A stretch of DNA of 64,000 nucleotides, taken from contig CM055112.1 of the NCBI GenBank assembly GCA_029204225.1, forward strand, positions 1,559,314 to 1,623,313, read 5' to 3'. This stretch comes from Diphasiastrum complanatum (Eukaryota > Streptophyta > Lycopodiopsida > Lycopodiales > Lycopodiaceae). Shown here one piece after another: positions 55,541-64,000 of the stretch. Position numbers and translations under genes: made by a program. The notes under the pieces were generated by a model. The model was given only the letters and a program-made list of their open reading frames with translations, made no database searches and was not told the DNA's origin. The first letter of the stretch is position 1, and each line of letters starts with the position of its first letter.

Positions 55541-55579
<39 letters not shown>

Positions 55580-55930
55580 GAACTGTAGCTATTGTTTTGA
55601 ATCTGTAAGTAGGAATACACGCTTATCAGCGTTTATTGTGTTCCGATTCTCTTTTCTATATATACGGATTCGCTACTGTTCAATCTTTATGTTCTTTATT
55701 GAATGTAATTGTCTCTCTCACTATCTTGCACACAAACATGCTTATCAGAGACAGAGGATTGCATGGCTATCCAAGATGCCTAATGCTTCGCAATCCTTTT
55801 GTTACGGTAGTCTCAGACTCCTACTTTGATAACCCAAAAGGGATAGCAAGGTTTTGATTCTGTTCCTAGTCAATCCACGTTCCTGAAATTGCAGTTACTA
55901 TTGTGTTTATTATTTTCTTACTGTTGGTAG
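54673..55930 (+). repeat. Copia LTR (second family), 3' LTR of the pol fragment
   Basis: Begins TGTTGGAATTC directly after the purine tract. The part from 55,500 on matches 37,985-38,525. An AG microsatellite is at 55,545-55,575. The right boundary is approximate. Confidence 0.75.
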
Positions 55931-56139
55931 AGGCATCATTTTACATCATAATCGCCTCTCATGTTATGCTTCTGTCATGTTCGTTGCAATCGTAATCCAT
56001 CGTAGACCAAGCATTTCACATCATACACCAACACAGGTATCTTTTAGTCAGTGAACGTTTGACCATCACCTTCGGGTCTTCAGTCCTCGAATCTTTAATC
56101 TTTGTGTCCGGGCAGCTCCCTTGTATTTCTACAGACTTG

Positions 56140-56335
56140 AGCTCAAAAGCTACATACATGACCAGAATCAAGACAATGAGGGATGAACTGCAGTTTATTG
56201 GTGAGCACATACGTGATGTAGAGCTGGTGCACAATGCATTGTGTGGCATTGCATAATCTTATCAGATGTTGTAAGTGGAATAGCATCAAGAGAGAGATTG
56301 CCAACCTTTAACGATGTTAGAAATTTTTCCGACAA
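56140..56335 (+). pseudogene. Copia gag fragment
   Basis: TRIKTMRDELQFIGEHIRDV followed by ELVHNALCGI matches the central UBN2 gag region (..i..ird.L..iG..i.d.elv...L.gl). After a stop one reads ASRERLPTFNDV. Nothing else of this element is certain. Confidence 0.65.
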
Positions 56336-57222
56336 GGGATTGGTCCCACCAGAAAGCCCCAGTGAGTGAAAGGGCCCACACTGCCCTTATGTGAGTGATA
56401 GGATCTATTACCACTTCCAACCCTGAGGGTTGTCCTAATCACCCCGTACTCCCAATCAATGAGACTTTTCCAGGCTCTCAGAAGTATGATTGCAAGGATA
56501 TCGACTATTGAGTCCTCAAAGTTCTTCTCAATGTGGTAGAAGTGAGAGAATGACTTCCCGTCATTCTATGAGGTCAGTAGAATATAAAACCATCCTTAGA
56601 ATCAAGTACTAGCTGAACCTTAGATATGGTAAGTAGCAATTCAAAAGAGCAATAAAATGGTTACATCTCTTTTTCGTTCATAGTCGAGGATAGGTAAAAT
56701 AAACGGTTCACGAGATCTAAGGATTTCCCCTAGACGTTCAGCACCAAAGATTGACACAATACGTTGAATGTAAGCAATTTTCTTCCCATTAAGTATTTTA
56801 ATACTCAAGTATGGTGATTGTACATAGGGAATATTTTGATCAACTGGTAAATTTGGTCTAAACATCTCATAGACAATCTCCTTTCAGAAATGATAATTAA
56901 CTAAAGTCTTTTTTAGAATCCACAAATAATCATAGATGCAAATGAGTAGCCGTAACAGGAAAACTAAAGTCACTATACACATTGATAGTCAGATTTCATT
57001 CATAGAATTCTAGGATGCATAGGAGTGAAATACGTACCATCAAAATGTTAAATCACCAAATGCTTAACCGGAGAAATCTCAGTCATGGGTGTAGTTGCAG
57101 AACTGCTATCACTCAGTAGTATGGATAATGGATCATAGGTACGTGGTCTCCAACTGTAAACACTTCAGTTCTACAGTCAGAAAGTATCGTATGACAGTCT
57201 CTTCTGGACTAGCTCTCAAAAC
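56336..57222. other. No supported gene
   Basis: Short frames only. The minus-strand frame at 56,641-56,865 has no domain known to me. Confidence 0.5.
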
Positions 57223-57883
57223 TGATGTGAACGTTGAACAATTCGGATGGATTTCAGATATGATTGCTGGTCACTGCCAACTGTATCATTCCTTCAATCC
57301 TCCAGAATGTAGACAGACATTGTTGATCTACGTTTTTTGATTAACACAACATTCAACAGAATTCAACCAGTGTGTGGAATTGATAAAATGAGTGAATGAG
57401 ATACACAAACGATGCAGACAACAATTCATTCAAGATTAGACAAGATACGAGTGATATGTGCATAATAGCTATAGTATCATCTATAGATCTTCTTGTTTTC
57501 TTGCGATGTATGACAGACCCACACAACATGTCGGCGTGACAGAAATGGCGCTCTCCCACGAGTAATGTCTCGCTTACTAGTTGACTTGTTGGATCTCTGT
57601 GGATCCTACTTACAAAACTTGTCTCGCTCACATGCGGACTTCAATTCTATGTTCTATTTGTGTGTCTTGCTTACTAGCATTAGACATCTTGTATTTTGCA
57701 TCAACTAGAAGGTATATAGTCACGTTGTGTAACTTCTAGATTAGAGTGATTAAACATCTACAACTACTCATGAATTACAAGAGTGGCGGATTAGCCATGA
57801 CTTAGAGTGCCTCACGTCTTTTCGTCAGAGTGAGGGCTGAAAGCTAGCAAAGCTTTGGTGATAGAAACGTTTTGTTTCTTCAG
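57223..57883 (-). repeat. 3' LTR of the third-family copia element
   Basis: About 661 bp. The right edge is set by the minus-strand purine tract TTTGAGAGAGAGC. The left edge is set by identity of its first 80 bp with 62,086-62,165, apart from a few substitutions. Confidence 0.8.
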
Positions 57884-57890
57884 CTCTCTC

Positions 57891-60800
57891 TCAAAGCATG
57901 ATAGCTTGATGACTCCAAGACTTCTCCTCTCTCTCAAAAAGACTTTTGTCTAGGGCTTTTGTGAAAATATTAGCAACCATGTCTTTCGTCCCAATGAAGG
58001 TGGTCTGCAGCATCTTCTTTCCAATCAGATCTCTGATCAAGTGGTACTTAATCGTGATGTGTTTCGTCCTTGAGTGGAACACAGGATCTTTCATTAGATG
58101 TATTGCAAATGTATTGTCCATCTACAAAATCAGAGGCTCACTCTTTGTTTCACCTAGTTTGTCAAGGAACCGTTTGAGCCAAATGATTCCATTAGCCATC
58201 TTTGCTGATGCAACGTACTCTGCTTCGCAAGATGATTGAGCCACAAAGGTCTGTTTCTTGTTGACCCAGAGAATTGCCGCTCCTGACGCGATGGTCCATC
58301 CTTCTGAGACACTTTTACAATCATCCTTGAGGGATGCCCAACTAGCATCACTGTAGGAAAGCATATGGAACCATGCATCACGACATTAACACAAGTCATA
58401 ATCTCTCGTTAATTGATGATATTGCAAAATTTGTTTTGCAATCTTTCAATGTGTCAAGCCAGGATTCGTCCAAAATTGGCTCATCCTGAACACTGCATAA
58501 GCAATGTCAGAACATGTGTTGTCTGCAAGGTACATCAACGAACCTATCAGCTTCCTGTAAGGGGTGAGTTGCATTAGTTCTCTCTCTTCTTTAGTCCTCG
58601 GACAATCATCGTTCGTGAATACCATTTCTACGAGCATTGGAGTATTCGATCCTTTGCAATTTAGCATCCCGAAATCCTCTAGGATTTTCTGGGTGTATCT
58701 GGACTGATGAAGTTACAATTTACCTCTCTCATAGTCCCTATCAATCTGCAAGCCAAGGTAACACCTGGCTTCTCCTAGATCCACAATCTCAAAATGTTTC
58801 AAGATGTCTTCCTTCACTTCAACAATCAAGTATCAGAGTGTCGTCCACATACATAGCCACAATGATAATTTTCCCATCTATGATTCTCACATATATATTG
58901 AAATCAGCCATCAGTCGCTTGAATTCTAATGATTTTAGGACTTGATCTTTCTTTTTGTACCATTGTCGAGCTGATTGTTTCAGACCGTAGATACTTCTAT
59001 ACATTCTGCATGCATAATCAGGAAGTGAATTCGAGACGTCTCATGGAGGTTGATCCATTTAGACCTCTTCGTCTAATTCACCATGCAAGAAGGTTGTCTT
59101 CTCATCCACAATGTGGATCCTGAGGTCATAAGCAGTTCCATATGCAAATAACAATCGTAGGGACAAATGTTTCATGACAGGAGAGAAGGTTGCAGAGTAG
59201 TCAATACCATATCTTTGAGAAAATCCCTTCGCTACCAATCTTGCCTTGTATTTTGAGACATTTCCATCTGGTCCATACTTGAGCTTGAATATCCATTTGT
59301 ATTTAACAGCCTTGCGCTTATGTGGTAATGGCTGCAACGTCCATACCTGGTTCTTCCTCATGGATTCCATCTCCTCGTTCATGGCTTGGATCCATTTGTC
59401 CTTCTCTGGAAATTCAATTGCTTCCTCAAAAGTTTGTGGGTCGCCACTGAATCCACGGAACTCTTTTGATGTGGAAGTTGTGCTGCTTGGCACATATCTT
59501 GCTGGCGCTCTTTGTTGTCTTGTTGACCTTCTAGATGATCCTTCTGGGACAGCAATGCCTTTTCCTTTGTCTGCTCTACTAGGTCTGAACCACCTTGGTT
59601 TATAGGTACTGTAGCAGAAGGTTGCCTCTCGAATCTTTTATCTTCTGATTCGTCACTCGAATGCAAAGAGCCTCGAAAATCTTCGTTTTCGTGTTCATCT
59701 TCCGCTCCCTCTATCACTAGTGGCAAATCATAGTACTATCTTTCCAGAACCTCATAGTTGATAGGACCATCATTGGTGATTGTCCTACTCTCATCAAATC
59801 TGACATCTCTCACTCTTTTCACAGTGTTCGTGTCTAGCATGTGGACTTTGTAGTATCACGAAATATTGCCATATCCTACTAGAAAAACTTGTTCAACTTT
59901 CTCATCAAGCTTCTTTTGAAGCTTATTAGGAATATGTGTAAGTTACACAACCAAAGATTTTGATGTGAGACAGGTTGGGCTTTCTACCCCACCATAATTC
60001 GTGTGGTTTTGTATGAGGGACACCAAACTTTCCTGTCATGTTTTGGATGTACGCAGTTGTAGCTATTGCTTCAGCCCACAGTATTCTTAGAACTTTTGAG
60101 TAGGCCATCATGCATCTGACAGCTTCCATCAGGGTCCTATTCTTTCTTTTTACAACACCGTTGTGCTATGGTGTGTAAGCTGCAATCCTTTTGTGAATGA
60201 TACCACGATTATTACAGAAGTCAATGAAGTGATTCAAGATATATTCACCACCTCAATCTGTCCTGATCTGCTTCATCTTGTTGTCAGTGCATCTCTCTGT
60301 CCAATTCATGTACTCTGTGAATTTGTCAAGTGCTTCTGATTTGTTTTGAGTCATATGTCAGAATGTACTAACTCCAGAATCCTGGTTGTCCTATAGGAGT
60401 CTTTGACAAATGGAGTGTGTGACATCTTACCCTTCAGACATGCATCACAGGTGGTCAAACTGGTTGCATTCGAGATGCTGACCCCTGTTATTGCTCCATG
60501 ATGGCTTGCTTGGTAAAGTGCCATTGAGTTCATGTGGCATAGTCTCTTGTGCCACAGAGTGTCTAGCGAATCATCATGAGTCTCATGCACTTGATCTGCA
60601 AGCATGTGTACCTTCAGGTGATATAGATTATCTTTTCTTTCGCCTTGAGTGATCAGGGTACTAGTACTGGCATCAATCACGTTGCATGCTTCATCAGAAA
60701 ACGTCACACGCATCCATTCATCAGCTATTCTTCCCACAAAAAGCAAGTCTTGCTGCAGTGTAGGCATGAACAGAACGTCTTTGAGTCATCTGTCTCTGCC

Positions 60801-61978
60801 ATTGCTGTTGAGTCATAGTGAACCAATATCGTTCACTTAATGTTTTGATCCATCTCCAAGAACTATGAATCTTGATGGATTTGCACTTCGGAAATCATAC
60901 ATAATTTGTCTTGATTTCATGAAGTAAGAGGTAGCTCTTGAGTCTAGGATCACCTCATGTGTGTCAGGCGTTGACGCTGCACACACGTCTGCACAAATGT
61001 AGGCAGTCGAACAATTTCTGTTTGATCTCTCTTTGACCATTTTTTAACTCTCTGGCTCCTCGACATAGGACAAACTATTACTGTTCTCCTGTATGTTCTA
61101 TGCTGATTTGTTTTTTGAGTTCAGACGATAGACCATGGCTACATGACCTTTCTTGTGGCAGTGGATACACTCAATCTTTGGATTGAGCCAGCACATATCG
61201 ACTGTGTGCCCATCACGTCTGCATCTCACGTAGGTCTTCTTTTCTCCACTTTGCTGTTTCGACCTCCCTTTGTTCTTCCACTTGCCTTTGCTAGTTCCCT
61301 CTGCTTGGTGATCATGATCATGCCTTTGATTTGACTCCCTCTTAGGCTTGAATTGTTTCTTGGTCCTTTCTTTATTGTCATAGAGGGCTTGATGAGAACC
61401 ATCCTCGTGATCAAGGTGCTTTCTAGCCTCAACTTTCTCTCGAATCTCGACAATTGCCTTTTCGAGGGTCATTGTAGGATCTTTCGCGAGCAGGGTTCTG
61501 GTTGTCTAGAAAGATCTAGGTAAGGCTCTCAACAAGTAAGTGAGCTGTTTCTCTACCGACACTGCGTTCTCTGCTCTAGAGTTGTGTAGTGACAAGAATA
61601 GATCCTTCATCTTCCTTACAAAAGAAGTGGGATCTTTGCCACCCACTACAGGTTCGTTGATCTTTCAACATCATTATTTGATTGCGTGATTTCGTTTGAA
61701 ATCTCATGAGCAGTGTATCCTACATCTCCTTTGCTTTGGAGAGTGTAGCCAGGTCAAGCGTGAGACTATCTTCAATGGATGATGATAGCAAGGCTACTAC
61801 TCCATTCACGTAGTCCTTTGTCTGATGTTGTAGGCATCTCCTCTGTGCCATCCACCCAGGGTAATAAATCTTCACCCTTTAATATCAGCGATGTCTTAAC
61901 TTTCCATGCTAGAAAGTTAGATCCCAACGAATCCAAAATTGTACATATCTTGGATTGTATGCTACTAATTGAAGCCAT
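57891..61978 (-). pseudogene. Copia gag-pol pseudogene, all domains, many lesions
   Basis: From the right: gag start (MASISSIQSK...NFLAWKVKTSLIL); a damaged knuckle near 61,130 (CIHCHKKGHVAMVY, last Cys lost); a protease with DSRAT where DSGAT is expected; the integrase finger (LWHKRLCHMN...CDAC); VHSDI; and RT (KYKWIFKLKYGPDGNVSKYK, VDEKTTFLHGELDEE, IVAMYVDDTLI). RNase H follows (YSDASWASLKDDCKSVSEGW; AQSSCEAEYVAS; HSRTKHITIKYHLIRD). Frameshifts and stops divide it into at least ten frames. The mutated protease and knuckle show that it is dead, not a sequencing slip. Confidence 0.88.
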
Positions 61979-62072
61979 TGAAGTGTGTTCTCTTTGTTGA
62001 TGATCGTTTGTTTGAATGCTTGGCCTCCTGGATCTGATAGCTTTTCGGCTATGTCAGACTATGACAAAGTAG

Positions 62073-62084
62073 GCTCTGATACCA
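62073..62084 (-). promoter_or_regulatory. Primer-binding site (initiator tRNA-Met)
   Basis: The minus strand reads TGGTATCAGAGC, one base inside the 5' LTR edge. Confidence 0.88.
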
Positions 62085-62165
62085 CTGATGCGAACGTTGA
62101 ACAATTCGGATGGATTTCAGGTATGATTGCTGGTCATTGCCAATTGTATCATTTCTACAATGTAG

Positions 62166-62960
62166 TATAGCCCTACCGCCTGTCAACAAGGGTTAGATCA
62201 CTGGATAGGTACCTAACTATGCATAGATGCTATTTTTAGTTAGTTTCCTACTTCCTCCCTTCACTCTATTCACCACTAACACTACTCTCCCTTAACTCTA
62301 CTCCTCTACACTAACATTCTTCATGATTTTGGGTGAAGGGAAAGGATAGAAAAGAAGAGGAAGAGAGAAGAGAAGAGAGAAAGAGAGAGATGAGATGGAG
62401 GTTAGCTCAAATGCTCCAAGTCATTGCTTATGGAGGAATTTTAAATAATCACAAACAAAATGCATGGAAGAAATGGAAATAACAAACAATCACAATAATA
62501 GCATAAGCAAGAGTGATTACCAAATGAGGATGCTCGAGCTCTCAAAATGATAGAGTCTCTTTCTCTCTATTAAGCATGAAAATAGTGTACAAATGGTGCC
62601 TATTTATAAAATGGGGAAGGCCCTTGCCCCTCAATCCTATTGGCTAATATTCACATTGATCCTATCTATTCATCTTGGACTCAACTTGATCCAAGGGTCC
62701 ATAGAAAGTACATTGAAATTCACAAGATTCATGTGAGTCCCAATTCGGACCCATCTCTAAAAAGTAATCTCTAAGTTTAAAAATGACTTTGGGTCTCTAG
62801 TTTTATTTTAATCCCAAGGCCCAAGTCAATTTTATTTTATTTACACTTAAGCTTGCGTGCTCATTGGGCTATGGGCTTACGCACGTAGGATGCCATGCCC
62901 TTGCAACACATTTTATTGGACAATTTTATTTATTTACACTTTGTTGGAAATACCCCCAAC
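62166..62960. repeat. Possible LTR of another element
   Basis: Contains a long purine tract (62,333-62,399) and tatttataaaatgggg near 62,611. It ends in taccccc aaca at 62,960, so on the minus strand it would begin TGTTGGGGGTATTTCC, a common plant LTR start. There is no second copy in the window, so this is a guess. Confidence 0.3.
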
Positions 62961-64000
62961 AGGACCCGCGGCCTAAAGTAGTGCCGGTCCCTCGACACTC
63001 GACCGATTTAGTAAAGCGTCCTCTTTGCCCACCTCTGGTGGATCAGGTAGCCCGTAACGTCTTCCATGAAGTTGAGACGGTCCAGTTTCTTCGAGTCCTT
63101 GCGTGTGTGGAAGGACTTGTGGACTCCTGTCAGCCATTCTTGATTGACCCATGCTTGGAATCGGCGTGTCCAGGGATCTCCAAGGAAGGTAGCTCAGTAA
63201 TATACACGAGCAACTCGCAGCTGATCTTCGACTTTGTTGGAAGCTAGCGCCTTATTAGGATCAAAGAATATTGAGGGAAGAAAATCATCCCATTTGGTTT
63301 CGATGCCCATTATGTTCTAAGTCTCGGACGTAAGTGGCTGTCGCGCAGACTATTGGATCAGGGCAGTTGATATAATGATTCGCGAACGTGGTGAGAGCCC
63401 TTTTGGCATCTACATCCGTAGTCCACCCGTATTCTGATGGAATGATCGGCCAATTAAAATTTTGAAGTGTGATCTTGTCCAGAGGGGTGCTGCATTCCGC
63501 CCATTTGGATCGTCGTGTACATGGCAGGAAGTGCGTGTTCACCCGTACTTGTTGCGGACTTGTCACATAGGCCTTGGTGGCCGTTGAGTCTCTTTCAAAC
63601 AACTACTGACAGCACTCTGGTTGTGGTTGGAAGGTGGGTAGTGCTTGCATCTCCTTGCCCTTTATTGTCTAAGCTGAAAACGATATTTGTCAGCCGCCTC
63701 TTGATGACTCGTGGGGATACCTTGATAGAAATTCGTTAATTTTCTCCTCCACGGACTTTGGTCTTTGGAAGGCCCGACTGGTAGATATCGTGCGCGAACC
63801 TCTGGATGATGTAGCTTGGCTTTGGCTGGTATCTGCGCCTTGGCCCTGGTCTCGCGTCTCAGCACCCGTATCTGTTGGCTCTTGGCCTTCGGACCTTTGA
63901 TCTTGACTAAATCCCCCTGCTGCTTGCTGGCTTTAGTCCTGGCTTGTACTGGCCTATGCAGCGTCAAAAATAGGTGGTGGTGGAATCACCATGGGGGTGG
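62961..64000 (-). other. Unidentified, GC-richer, coding-like DNA
   Basis: Less AT-rich than the rest. Two minus-strand frames are open for about 100 codons (63,967-63,662, basic, with SHQEAADKYRFQLRQ; 63,602-63,285, with LDKITLQNFNWPIIPSEYGW). Neither has a motif I recognise. They may be the end of a retroelement polyprotein entering from the right. The stretch runs off the window. Confidence 0.3.

Larger units (their letters stand above)
57223..62165 (-). mobile_element. Degraded copia element, third family
   Basis: A minus-strand element. The 3' LTR is at 57,223-57,883 (TGATGTGAAC...TTCTTCA) and the 5' LTR starts at 62,086 (TGATGCGAACGTTGAACAAT) but is lost after about 80 bp, where unrelated DNA begins. 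A primer site is at 62,073-62,084. All pol domains are recognisable but broken. Confidence 0.85.

Noticed and set aside
56641-56865. Minus-strand frame considered as an endogenous RNA-virus polymerase piece
   Set aside because: No polymerase motif (no GDD or equivalent) and too short.
63285-63967. Considered a gypsy gag or host gene
   Set aside because: No zinc knuckle, protease or capsid pattern; left unidentified.

Overview
The window looks like intergenic DNA from a large, repeat-rich seed-plant genome. It has several kinds of Ty1-copia and Ty3-gypsy LTR retrotransposons primed by initiator-methionine tRNA, CACTA-type transposon remains, AT-rich spacers, long dinucleotide repeats, and only fragments of ordinary plant genes. 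The very high density of nested retroelements would suit a gymnosperm, but nothing I can read fixes the species.

Layout. 1-1,984: AT-rich DNA with a decayed ~65-bp tandem repeat and GA/CA microsatellites. 1,985-7,059: a complete copia element on the minus strand with apparently identical 809-bp LTRs and a TTTGT target duplication. Its single 857-codon frame keeps gag and protease but has lost the integrase core and reverse transcriptase. 7,065-13,776: spacer DNA holding an AP2-type transcription factor pseudogene (about 11.0-11.2 kb), a 350-bp TG microsatellite and a Transposase_24-like fragment. 13,777-20,365: a decayed copia element whose reverse transcriptase is replaced by about 2.3 kb of unrelated DNA containing a ~300-bp foldback and four palindromic modules. 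20.4-27.5 kb: a mosaic of gypsy gag, copia pol, LTR pieces in both orientations and a gypsy integrase tail. 28.4-28.9 kb: the first two exons of a GABA/amino-acid transporter-like gene. 32.4-33.8 kb: a CACTA-type terminus with subterminal repeats. 33.8-35.4 kb: a truncated gypsy element. 35.9-37.0 kb: an unrecognised multi-exon coding remnant. 37.4-39.5 kb: LTR pieces. 40,140-46,569: an intact, very young copia element with a 1,317-codon gag-pol, ATTTA target duplication and 655/654-bp LTRs, inserted into an older copia pol gene that can be read on both sides. 48.1-53.5 kb: the most unusual block. It has a Tnp2-like transposase remnant (+), a possible Ulp1/C48 protease-like remnant and a centromeric-histone-H3-like pseudogene (-), an ACGTG-rich bidirectional promoter-like region, and a divergent multi-exon frame of unknown function (+). 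53.5-62.2 kb: copia pol/LTR/gag remains and a degraded copia element. 62.2-64.0 kb: unidentified repeat-like DNA.

How the parts relate. Only the two copia elements at 1,985-7,059 and 40,140-46,569 look recently active. The second carries every enzyme needed for copia transposition. The first lacks reverse transcriptase and integrase and must have been moved by proteins supplied in trans. Many of the LTRs, although their bodies differ, share the exact 10-bp palindrome CACACGTGTG, suggesting a common type of transcriptional control. The host-gene pieces (AP2 factor, transporter, histone) are all broken or incomplete, as expected where retroelements dominate.
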